From the NCBI GenBank assembly GCA_021826035.1, contig JAKBBE010000032.1, positions 1 through 25,457 of the forward strand: DNA of 25,457 nucleotides. Direction: 5' to 3'. This document shows, in pieces, positions 1 through 6,645 of the stretch (its first letter is position 1; each line of letters starts with the position of its first letter). A program made the translations under genes and the position numbers. This stretch comes from Pseudomonadota bacterium. GTDB taxonomy: Bacteria; Pseudomonadota; Gammaproteobacteria; Steroidobacterales; Steroidobacteraceae. The notes under the pieces are model-generated. The model was not told the DNA's origin and ran no database searches. It worked only from the letters and a program-made list of their open reading frames with translations.

Positions 1-118
1 ATCCCACCCTCTCCGCCAGATCTGTCCGACCCTGTCTGGTAGACATGACAGAGTCTGACAAATCGATGTGTTGCGCTATTGCCTGTCCCGCTGCATCCGG
101 CCAAAACGCCATTTTCGG

Positions 119-195
119 CCAGAAGCTACGCACGGAATCCGCGCTGCAATGCCGGGGCGCACCTGTTCGTCGCTGGCCGGCGCGAGTCCCCGCTC
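119..195 (+). repeat. Left copy of a two-block direct repeat (partner 8150-8254)
   Basis: Positions 119-153 match 8150-8184 with one visible mismatch (T for G). Positions 157-195 match 8216-8254 with a few mismatches. Relative to the right copy, 28 bases between the blocks are missing here. In the right copy the segment supplies the start codon and first ~24 codons of the HigB-like toxin. Here the 28-base loss shifts the frame, so no toxin can be made. It lies just upstream of the truncated integrase. It may be an element boundary or a scar of recombination. Confidence 0.75.
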
Positions 196-254
196 TTCAA
201 TCTGCACCGGGAAGCGGATCTCTGAGCGGGCCAGTGCGCCGCTGAGATGCGCAG

Positions 255-1166
255 TGGGGCACCGCGCTCACCTTCGCCGAAGCCGCCGAGCGATGGCTCA
301 CCTGGCGACTACCGGGACTGAGCAACGCGAACAACCAGCGCACGGTGGAGCAGTCGATCCGGGATTACGTGCTGCCGGTGATCGGCAGCCGGCGGCTCGA
401 CGAGCTGCACCGGGCGGACCTGGTCGATGTCGTGCGGCGGGTGGCGGAGGCCGGGAAGGTGGAGACCGCACACCGGCTCGGCCAGCGCATCCGGGCGATC
501 CTCGATCATGCCGTCGATCACGGCGATATCGAATCGCATCCCGGCGCCGGACTCTCCCGGGTACTGCCGGCGGTGGAAAAGACGCCGATGGTGGCGGTGA
601 CGCCGGGTGAATTACCGGCGCTGCTCTCGGCGATCGAGACCTACCCGGAACCGGTCACCCGCTTGGGATTGCTGCTGCTGGCGCATACGTTCCTGCGCAC
701 CTCAGAGCTGATCGGGGCGCAGTGGTCGGAGATCCGTGACCCCGAGACCTGGGTGATCCCCGAGGAGCGCATGAAGCGGCGCATTCCGCACGTGGTGCCG
801 CTCTCCGGGCGGGTTCGCGCGATTCTCGAGGAGCTGCGCGCGATGACGGAGGAAGAAAGCCCCTACATCCTGGCCTCGAGCCAGAATCCGCGCTGCTCGA
901 TCTCGAACAACACCCTGCTGTTTGCGCTGTACCGCCTCGGGTACAAGGGCAAGATGACCGGTCACGGCTTCCGTGCTATCGCGAGCACCGTGCTCAATGA
1001 GAGCAAGCTATGGGGCCGGGATGCGATCGAGCGCCAGCTCGCGCACCGCGAGACGGATCAAGTTCGCGAGGCGTACCACCGCGCCGAGTATCTCGATGAG
1101 CGACGACGGATGATGCAATGGTGGAGCGGCTATCTGGACGAGAGCCGCTCTAGGACCCAGGCGTAG
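255..1166 (+). pseudogene. P4-type tyrosine recombinase (integrase), N-terminally truncated
   Basis: Site-specific recombinase of the P4/CP4-57 integrase class. The frame is open from after a TGA at 243-245, and the first start codon is a GTG at 345, giving 273 residues. Recognisable coding sequence begins upstream of that GTG (TFAEAAERW, the start of the core-binding domain), so 345 is probably not the native start. Numbered from the GTG, the catalytic residues are all present: Arg118 (LRTSEL), Lys144, His207 and Arg210 (HGFR), His234, and the Tyr244 region (AYHRAEYL). The C-terminus (RRRMMQWW) is typical of the family. The usual N-terminal arm-binding domain of roughly 100 residues (DUF4102) is absent, and family members are usually near 400 residues. 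The gene overlaps the convergent helix-turn-helix gene by 37 bases. The protein may be inactive for integration, although the catalytic domain looks intact. Confidence 0.8.
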
Positions 1167-1354
1167 GGGATGCGGTTCGCGGCGACGACCGGCGGCTTCA
1201 TTCGGCGCACCGTGCGCCCCGAGCAGCCGAGCATCTCGCCGGCCTGCTCGTAGGTTACCGTGCTCGCCACGGGCCGCTGCGCCAGTGCGCGCGCTACAGC
1301 GCGCTCGAGGAGCGTGGTGAGTTCGGCTTCGCTCAGTGTCACGGAGCGGTCCAT
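1130..1354 (-). CDS. Small helix-turn-helix protein, excisionase-like
   Basis: A 74-residue protein with an N-terminal amphipathic region (residues 8-28) and a helix-turn-helix around residues 33-55 (TYEQAGEMLGCSGRTVRRM). This resembles excisionase/MerR-like winged helices that bend DNA at attachment sites or act as local repressors. ATG 1354 was chosen over ATG 1369 because a GAGGT lies 9 bases upstream of it, while 1369 has no spaced Shine-Dalgarno. It is the last gene of the minus-strand operon 1825-1130, and its 3' end overlaps the convergent integrase by 37 bases. That position suggests a recombination directionality factor, but this is inference. A plain transcriptional regulator is equally possible. 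Confidence 0.6.
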   Translation of the reverse strand: MDRSVTLSEAELTTLLERAVARALAQRPVASTVTYEQAGEMLGCSGRTVRRMKPPVVAANRIPYAWVLERLSSR

Positions 1355-1355
1355 G

Positions 1356-1424
1356 TCAGCGGACCTCATCCTCAGTCAGCGTGTCCCACCCGGCACTCGC
1401 CATCGCTTCGTATAGGCCGCTCAT
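1356..1424 (-). CDS. 22-residue micro-ORF, translationally coupled
   Basis: Encodes 22 residues (MSGLYEAMASAGWDTLTEDE plus two more). Its ATG overlaps the TGA of the upstream 134-residue gene in an ATGA arrangement. Its own TGA (1358-1356) lies one base before the ATG of the helix-turn-helix gene at 1354. The tight joins on both sides suggest it is translated, either as a real small protein or as a coupling element between its neighbours. The peptide is acidic and has no membrane segment or recognisable domain. It could instead be the remnant of a longer gene. Confidence 0.4.
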   Translation of the reverse strand: MSGLYEAMASAGWDTLTEDEVR

Positions 1425-1825
1425 GTCGCGCTCTCCACGCTGCCTCCCAGGGCGGCGATGGCGGTGCGGGCCGCCTCCGTATCCGGGCCTGCCCAGACCT
1501 TGCGGCCGCGATCCCATTTGAGACCGGCCGCCTTCAGCGGCTCGGTGTCCGCGGGTCTGCCGGGGAATCTTGCGAGGATGCTGCCCGGAGCCGGCGGGGC
1601 GGAGGGCTTCGGTGCTGCCGCCTCGATGACTGCTCGCACATCCGGCTCCTGATACTTGGCCGAGGTGAACACCGGCACGATCTGGTCGGGGGACAGTCCC
1701 CGACGCAGCAGACCGCGGATGTACTCCCGATCGGCGCTCGTCAGGATGCGCCGGTCGGGCTCCATCTCTGCGAATTTGGCGGCCAGCAATTTCTGCGCAT
1801 CCGACTGCTTTCGTTTCGTTGCCAT
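1421..1825 (-). CDS. Uncharacterised accessory protein of the mobile element
   Basis: A 134-residue protein, first gene of the three-gene minus-strand operon and divergent from the relaxase gene. ATG 1825 is preceded by GGAG at a 9-base spacing. The N-terminus is basic (MATKRK). Residues 25-70 look helical and include LTSADREYIRGLLRRGLSPDQ. After a proline/alanine-rich linker, the C-terminal part contains LKAAGLKWDRGRKVWAG. This resembles small modules with a 'GxxWDxxxKxW' signature found near DNA-processing domains (DUF5710-like). The location suggests an accessory mobilization or regulatory role, but no function can be assigned from sequence alone. Confidence 0.55.
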   Translation of the reverse strand: MATKRKQSDAQKLLAAKFAEMEPDRRILTSADREYIRGLLRRGLSPDQIVPVFTSAKYQEPDVRAVIEAAAPKPSAPPAPGSILARFPGRPADTEPLKAAGLKWDRGRKVWAGPDTEAARTAIAALGGSVESAT

Positions 1826-1883
1826 TGCGGAATCTCCATCGCCCGCGCGTTGCGGAACTCTCCCCATTCCTCCGCGGGGTGGG

Positions 1884-1956
1884 CCCTGCCTGGCCGCGGG
1901 TGCCGAGGGGACTTGTCCCCCTGCGCGCCACCGGGACCGAGAGGGCCCAGGCAGGG
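1884..1956. repeat. Inverted repeats in the divergent control region
   Basis: CCCTGCCTGG at 1884-1893 is the exact inverse of CCAGGCAGGG at 1947-1956. Nested between them is a short hairpin, GGGGA-CTTG-TCCCC, at 1907-1920. A related inverted sequence, GGGACAAGCCCCT, lies near 2032-2044. The nesting lies between the divergent accessory operon and the relaxase gene, where origins of transfer and relaxase autoregulatory sites are commonly found. Confidence 0.5.
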
Positions 1957-1973
1957 GAATAGGGATAAGCACG

Positions 1974-2008
1974 GCATGTTGAAAACATGCGTAGTGCGCA
2001 CTACGCAT
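1974..2008. promoter_or_regulatory. Overlapping perfect palindromes upstream of the relaxase (operator or oriT candidate)
   Basis: Positions 1987-2008 form a perfect 22-bp palindrome with core GCGTAGTGCGCACTACGC. It overlaps a second dyad at 1974-1990: GCATGTT, three bases, AACATGC. Both lie 57-91 bases before the relaxase ATG at 2065. A dyad of this length directly upstream of a relaxase gene is typical of a regulator-binding site or of oriT inverted repeats. I cannot identify a nic site by eye. Confidence 0.5.
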
Positions 2009-2064
2009 CCTGGCGGATGTGTCTGCGGCAAGGGACAAGCCCCTGCACCCCAAGGAGGTCCTTC

Positions 2065-3747
2065 ATGGCGACAATTCGCGGGTCATCAGTCCACTTCCGG
2101 CCGTTGCACTCACCCATGCTCTGTGAGGCGCACAATCGTCGGGCGGTGAATCCCCAGTACCTGCTGCCCGAGAAGGAGCGCGAGCCCAATCTCGTTGTGA
2201 GGGACGGCGATGTCGCGCCGGCGTACGCGCAGAAGATGGCGTTGGCCTCGGGGCGTGCGCGGGCAACCCCAAAATACAGCCCGCTGAAAGAAGGCATCGT
2301 GAATCTGGCCGACGAGGCCCCCGAGGTCCTGCATGCGAAGATGGAGCGCTGGTGTATCGAGTACGAGCACATCACCGGGGAGCGCGTGGTGGCCTGCGTC
2401 ATTCACCGGGATGAGGGGCGCATCGGCGCCGACGGCACCGTGCATCGCAATGTTCATGCGCACGTCGTGGTGGATCGAACGGACGAACGCGGACGCGTGG
2501 TGACCTCGATCCCGGACGGCAAGGGCAGCACTCGGCGCACGACGATCACGGATCGCAAAGCGCAGGGTCGGCGGGTGCAGGATATGACCGCGCGCGTCAC
2601 GGGCCTCGCTCGGGGAGTGGACGCGCGCGAATCGAAGCGGCGGCACATCGATCATCACAGCTATCGCGCGCTCGCGCGCCAGGGTCGGTTACGGGAAGTG
2701 GACCGCGAGCAAGATCTCGCAAAGCGCGCATCCTCGGCGGAACGCGAGCGCGACGCGGCAACGGCGGATGCGAAACTCAACGGCTCGCTGTACACCCAGA
2801 TGCTTCGAGAGCGCGAGCGCGCGTGGACCGAGCGCGCGTGGACCGAGCGCGATGCCGCGAGGGCGACGCACGCGGAGGCGTTCGCCGTGCTGCGCGAGAT
2901 CGGCGCGCAGTACGGCGTGACGATCGAGCACGGCACCAAGGCTGAATACGCCGGGTTGCGGGAGGCCATGAAGGCGAGCGGGCAAGCCAGCCAGCAGGAG
3001 TATCAGCAGATCAAGGCCGCGTTCGATGCGCTGCACGCGCGCCAGGAGCTCGATCGGCGGCGCCGGAAGCGCCGGCCGGGGATCGAAGGGTGCGCGAGCG
3101 AGGATGACGGGCAGGAGCACGCCCCGAAGGCGCGGTTGACACGCGAGCGCGACGAGGCGGCACGGATGACGGTCTGGAAAGACTCGCAGGGCCGTGAGGT
3201 GCTGCACGTCACGCGCTCGCGCATCGAGGTTCTGGATCACAGCGGGGACGTTGAGCGCGTTGCGCTACGCATTGCCGCCAAGAAGTTGGGCGACGCTGTG
3301 TCGATCACTGGCAGCGCCGAGTTCAGGGAATGCACGGCGCGGCTCGCCACCCGAGAGGGCATTCGGGTGGTTGATGCCGATCTCGCCAGGATCGTCGAGG
3401 ACGAGCGATCGCGCAGGGCGAGAGGAGAGCAGGTTACGACACCGAGCGCGGTTTCTGCTCCGCCCCACAGCGATACGCGCGCCGCTCCTGCGACAGTGCA
3501 GCTCGCCCGCTGGTGGAATCCCAAGTCACGGGCCGAGCGAGTGCGCGCCCTTGACGTCGCGCAGCGGGTCGGGTACGAGCGCAGCGTCATGGGCGCGTGG
3601 CACGCCGCGCGTGACGCGGCAGAACGTAAACACGCCGAGATCAGTGCCGGTCAGACCGAACGCGAACGGTCCGAGGGCGAGGAGGGCCAGACCCGCATCC
3701 CGGCCTCCGCGCACGAGCCGGACGACCAGCAGGACTTGGGGCGGTGA
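2065..3747 (+). CDS. Mobilization relaxase (MobV/MobQ-like) with LPD7-type C-terminal tail
   Basis: A 560-residue relaxase that would nick oriT to start transfer of the element. ATG 2065 is chosen because AAGGAGG lies a few bases upstream. The open frame runs back to 1987 but carries no better start. The relaxase core shows H114-R-D116-E117 and a histidine cluster N129-V-H131-A-H133 followed by VVVD. This resembles the HxDE...HxH metal-binding motif of MobV/Pre and MobA/MobL enzymes. Residues about 200-360 are charged and coiled-coil-like, with an exact 15-base tandem duplication at 2821-2850 (RAWTERAWTER). Residues about 370-452 match the LPD7 pattern: AAKKLGDAVSITGSAEF, then GIRVVDADLARIVEDE. 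The last 100 residues, ending DDQQDLGR, recur in a second copy at 5388-5720. Tyr100 and Tyr200 are visible, but no nucleophilic tyrosine can be assigned. Confidence 0.75.
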   Translation: MATIRGSSVHFRPLHSPMLCEAHNRRAVNPQYLLPEKEREPNLVVRDGDVAPAYAQKMALASGRARATPKYSPLKEGIVNLADEAPEVLHAKMERWCIEYEHITGERVVACVIHRDEGRIGADGTVHRNVHAHVVVDRTDERGRVVTSIPDGKGSTRRTTITDRKAQGRRVQDMTARVTGLARGVDARESKRRHIDHHSYRALARQGRLREVDREQDLAKRASSAERERDAATADAKLNGSLYTQMLRERERAWTERAWTERDAARATHAEAFAVLREIGAQYGVTIEHGTKAEYAGLREAMKASGQASQQEYQQIKAAFDALHARQELDRRRRKRRPGIEGCASEDDGQEHAPKARLTRERDEAARMTVWKDSQGREVLHVTRSRIEVLDHSGDVERVALRIAAKKLGDAVSITGSAEFRECTARLATREGIRVVDADLARIVEDERSRRARGEQVTTPSAVSAPPHSDTRAAPATVQLARWWNPKSRAERVRALDVAQRVGYERSVMGAWHAARDAAERKHAEISAGQTERERSEGEEGQTRIPASAHEPDDQQDLGR

Positions 3748-3814
3748 TTGTTCCTCTTCTCTTCAGTTCCGGGCTGATTGCGCGGATCCGAAACAGTCGT
3801 GGCGATTTCCCATT

Positions 3815-3848
3815 CTCCGTCCATCAGAACCCACCATCGTCGACGGAG
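3815..3848. terminator. Inverted repeat between the relaxase and the convergent ankyrin gene
   Basis: CTCCGTC at 3815-3821 pairs with GACGGAG at 3842-3848 across a 20-base loop. It sits in the 139-base gap between two convergent genes and could act as a weak terminator in either direction. There is no T-tract, so support is limited. Confidence 0.25.
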
Positions 3849-3886
3849 GGATGACCGCGTTGGCCCTCGCGAGGCCGATCTCCGTG

Positions 3887-4831
3887 TCAATTCCCTGAGG
3901 GCAATTGCGCTCCGTGTGCGACTAGGTAATTCCGAATGGCAAGACCAGCAGGATCAGAGACTCGATTCTTGATAATCTGTTTCATCGTCAGTCCATCTGC
4001 GTACTTGAAACTGACCGCGGCGTCAATATTCGCTCCGTGTTCGACCAGCAACTTCACCGTGGAATAATTTTCTCCAACGATGGCGAGTGCCAGGGCCGTA
4101 CTACCGTCCCAAGTCTTCTGGTTCACGTTCGCGCCCTGATTTAGCAGCATCTGCACGACGTCGTCCTCTCCTAAGGCGGCCGCCGACACCAGCGGTCCCG
4201 GTGAATTCCCCGGTTGAAGCGAGTTGTTGGGTTCCGTACTCGCGCCCAGCGCCAGCAGCATCCTGATTACTCCACGTTGGCCGGCCCGGATGGCGATGTC
4301 CAGTAGGGTCTTGGAGCCACCTTGCCCAGGACCCGCGAGCTGCACAATGGTATCTACGGGTATTCGCTTCTGGGCGAGGATGCTTTCTACTTCGTTCGCT
4401 CTTCCGTAGATGATTGCCTTCAACAAAGGCGCCATGCTTTTCACGTCATGTTTGCTATCGCCGCTAACACGCATCAAATCCAGAGTCCCTTTGTACATCG
4501 CTGCAGGTCTGTTGAACGCTCCATAAGCAACCGGTGAAAAACTTCTAAAGTGTTGTACAGGCACGGGGTGCGTTTGGCGCGCCGGAGGGAACGGCGGGGG
4601 ACTCTTAGTGAGGTTCTTGGCCGGAAGATGTGATTCGGCAGTGCGCGCGCCAGCCGGGGTACGCAACCGTGTCACAGCTCCAGTGGGATGAGGCTGACCC
4701 TTGCCGTCACGCCATTCGCGAACGTACAGCACGATCACGACCGTCACGATAAGAACGGTCGCGGTTACCACGAAAGCTCGCCATGCCTGGCGGCGCGGTT
4801 GTGGGCGCTTTGAGGGCGTCATGGTATTCAT
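3887..4831 (-). CDS. Membrane-anchored ankyrin-repeat protein
   Basis: A 314-residue protein. A basic N-terminus (KRPQPRRQAWR) is followed by one strongly hydrophobic segment at residues about 19-37, giving an N-in topology with the rest in the periplasm. Residues 40-130 form a proline-rich linker. From about residue 130 there are four or five ankyrin repeats, with clear signatures such as TLLDIAIRAGQRGVIRMLLA, ALALAIVGENYSTVKLLVEHG and VQMLLNQGANVN. Ankyrin repeats bind other proteins. The gene lies 46 bases downstream of the truncated ORF 4878-5303 in the same direction, so the two probably form an operon. In other bacteria, envelope-anchored ankyrin proteins encoded beside secreted enzymes can act as protective partners, which makes an immunity role plausible but unproven. 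Base composition is visibly less GC-rich than the relaxase gene, consistent with cargo. Confidence 0.75.
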   Translation of the reverse strand: MNTMTPSKRPQPRRQAWRAFVVTATVLIVTVVIVLYVREWRDGKGQPHPTGAVTRLRTPAGARTAESHLPAKNLTKSPPPFPPARQTHPVPVQHFRSFSPVAYGAFNRPAAMYKGTLDLMRVSGDSKHDVKSMAPLLKAIIYGRANEVESILAQKRIPVDTIVQLAGPGQGGSKTLLDIAIRAGQRGVIRMLLALGASTEPNNSLQPGNSPGPLVSAAALGEDDVVQMLLNQGANVNQKTWDGSTALALAIVGENYSTVKLLVEHGANIDAAVSFKYADGLTMKQIIKNRVSDPAGLAIRNYLVAHGAQLPSGN

Positions 4832-4877
4832 GATGGGACTCTCGCGTCTGAATAGTCGTGCGTCATGGAGGTAAACA

Positions 4878-5303
4878 TTATGAGCACGGATTGCCTTGCG
4901 CCGGGATTTCTTTCAAACCGATGGCGAGTTCTATCGTTATGGCGTTGAATTGAAGTCGGGCGTTTCCGGTAGCAAAAAGATCGTCCGCAAATGTAAGCCA
5001 GTTTTGAAAGCTTAGGTCTTGCGTAAGCTGAGAATTAAGACCAATGGCGAATGCGCTATCCATTATCGCCGTTTGAACATCAGAGGGCAGGTTCATGTAG
5101 ACAAAGTTACTCGCGGCATTCACTCTGCCATACCAGTAGTTGTATGCGCCGTTGAACAGGACTCCGACTTGGCTCGCTGTTAGATTCGGTGGAAAGACTT
5201 GCTGCGCAGCTTGTGCTTCGGTACCAGTGGGACCATATTGGGTGCACCGTGATATTGGAACTTGAGTTCCCGGCGGAACGAGCGACTGCGTATTGTATGG
5301 CAC
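4878..5303 (-). pseudogene. 5'-truncated protein, possibly lysozyme-like C-terminal region
   Basis: The frame gives 141 residues from GTG 5303, but coding-like sequence continues upstream without any ATG, GTG or TTG as far as about 5388. There it runs into antisense of the duplicated relaxase tail. The 5' end was therefore probably lost at that junction. Visible features are a stretch with ASQVGVLFNGAYNYWYGRVN, the segment LPSDVQTAIMDSAFAIGLN, then FQNWLTFADDLFATGNARLQ. This order is reminiscent of the helical C-terminal lobe of pesticin/T4-lysozyme-like muramidases. The catalytic glutamate region would lie in the missing N-terminal part. The assignment is tentative, and an unrelated exported protein is possible. 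It is followed 46 bases later by the ankyrin gene. Confidence 0.45.
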
Positions 5304-5387
5304 GGTTACTGTAGTGGAAAAGCAAGCATTCTGGCCCGCACCGAGAAATGGCGCGAGCTCATTAAGTAGCTGCGTGTCTCCATTGAC

Positions 5388-5720
5388 GTGGTCGATACCG
5401 ATCTCGCCAGGATCGTCGAGGACGAGCGTCAGCGCATGACGCAGCCGAAGCGACCCCTGCGCTCAGATCCTGCGGCGGCACGCCTTGCGGCGTGGTGGAA
5501 CCCGAAGTCTCGATGCGCACGGCTTGCGGCCCTCGATATCGCACAGGAGGCTGGGTATGCGCGTACCCCGACTGGGGCTTGGCATGCGATGCGGGACGCG
5601 GCGGGGCATGAGGCAAGCGCCAACCCGGCCGCGCTCGAGCGGCGGGACCGCGAGGGCGGCCAAACCCGCATCCAGAACCTTAAACCAGAGCCGGACGACG
5701 AGCAGGACTTGGGGCGGTGA
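5388..5720 (+). pseudogene. Second copy of the relaxase C-terminal tail (fragment)
   Basis: A 110-residue open frame from a GTG with no Shine-Dalgarno. It matches the last ~125 residues of the relaxase at 2065-3747. Shared features are VDxDLARIVEDER, then LAxWWNPKSR, an ALDxAQxxGY...GAWHAxRDAA block, GGQTRI or GQTRI, and the ending EPDDxQDLGR. At nucleotide level the first ~45 bases and the last ~30 bases are nearly identical to the relaxase, while the middle is clearly diverged. This is therefore not a recent simple duplication but the tail of a related relaxase. It lacks the catalytic domain and is probably not expressed. It lies directly against the 5' end of the minus-strand cargo ORF. 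Confidence 0.7.
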
Positions 5721-6160
5721 TTCTCTCCCCATGCGGTTCTGAGGTGAATACCGATAACTGACCCGTTGCTGCCGGTCAAGGCCGCAATATGGTTCGACAG
5801 CACCAAAGCGAGCCCGCCATTTGGATGACTTGCCTATCAGCAGCCCGCGTGTCGCGTTCGCTGGCCTCACGGAGGCGGGCGTTGGAACGTGTTTGCTCAG
5901 GCCGGGGTCTGTCACCGAAGCTGACCACCAGGGCGTTCCTCCGGCCCTACAGGCGGAGTCTGTTCCACGTCCTGCGCCATCACCATTGACGCCCGCTTGG
6001 ACAACCTCTGGCTTCGCCTGGAGCGGTACGTGTCAGTGAAATTGTATCTGACGCACATACGTATTCATTTGCGGCATTCCGTCAGTTGTGCTCGACTTCC
6101 ATGCGCTCGTTCTAGTTACCTACTAATCAACCAAAAGTAACTGGCGTTGGGGGAGTAGAA
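5721..6160. other. 440-base gap without a recognisable gene
   Basis: Short open frames exist on both strands, but none has a good ribosome site or a recognisable domain. A fragment near 5970-6055 reads ITIDARLDNLWLRLERYVS on the plus strand, suggesting a degraded coding sequence. No transposon ends, tRNA or strong hairpin were seen. Confidence 0.4.
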
Positions 6161-6460
6161 ATGGACACGAAATACGGACGCAGATTTCCGTTGACCACCA
6201 TATACGTCATGGCTGTCGCGGCGCTCGTATTGAGTTTTCATGCGCGATATGCGCTCGGGCAAAACCAGCGGCTGCAGGACCCATATTCGCCCGCATACGG
6301 ACATCCCTATAGACACGGAGTGGTGCCGACGCTGGAAGCGTGGCAAGAAATGCGGGCATGCGGGTTCTCGATTGGGTTGAGCAGTAATGCGTCTTTCTGC
6401 CCGCCGCCAGGGGCGGGCGATGAATGCAGCGAAAATGATCCGCTGTACGCAACGGACTAA
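6161..6460 (+). CDS. Short exported protein, probably a truncated secreted protein
   Basis: A 99-residue ORF with an excellent ribosome site (GGGGGAGTAGAA directly before ATG 6161). The N-terminus is a typical Sec signal: basic MDTKYGRR, hydrophobic core IYVMAVAALVLSF, and cleavage near ARYALG. The mature part begins QNQRLQDPYSPAYGHPYRHG VVPT (about residues 34-57). From memory this resembles the pro-region of larger secreted proteins of gammaproteobacteria. The last ~35 residues (from about MRACGFSIG) are rich in Cys, Pro and Ser and look out of frame. A frameshift or deletion has therefore probably removed the main domain. It lies 62 bases before the leader of the GloVer-type protein. Confidence 0.45.
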   Translation: MDTKYGRRFPLTTIYVMAVAALVLSFHARYALGQNQRLQDPYSPAYGHPYRHGVVPTLEAWQEMRACGFSIGLSSNASFCPPPGAGDECSENDPLYATD

Positions 6461-6522
6461 GCGATTCGCCTGAGTGGCGCTGCTGCGGATTACAGGACGA
6501 GGAAAAGTGGACGGAAATCATC

Positions 6523-6633
6523 ATGAGGCAGAATCTTCTTAGCTGCTCGGTCGCATTTCTGGCTTGTGTCACGATGCTGTCGCTGTCTGGTTGCGGAGGC
6601 AACTCTTCGGCCCCTTCATTATCGTCGGCGTGA
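6523..6633 (+). pseudogene. Lipoprotein leader cut from the GloVer-type protein by an in-frame TGA
   Basis: ATG 6523 opens a 36-codon frame. It has a hydrophobic signal and a lipobox-like LSLSGC (Cys24), then GGNSSAPS, and ends at TGA 6631-6633. It is in the same frame as the repeat protein that resumes immediately after (TACSVGGAVSGL). The arrangement signal, lipobox, short linker and VGGxVSGL domain is what an intact surface lipoprotein would show. The TGA therefore looks like a single nonsense mutation (for example from CGA or GGA), unless it is read through. Confidence 0.7.
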
Positions 6634-6645
6634 ACGGCCTGTTCG

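Noticed and set aside
1987..2064. Relaxase start at 1987
   Set aside because: That start lies within the palindrome and lacks a ribosome site. ATG 2065 has a strong AAGGAGG.
2821..2850. Exact 15-base tandem duplication in the relaxase gene
   Set aside because: It keeps the frame (AWTER twice) in a coiled-coil region and is best explained as ordinary slippage.
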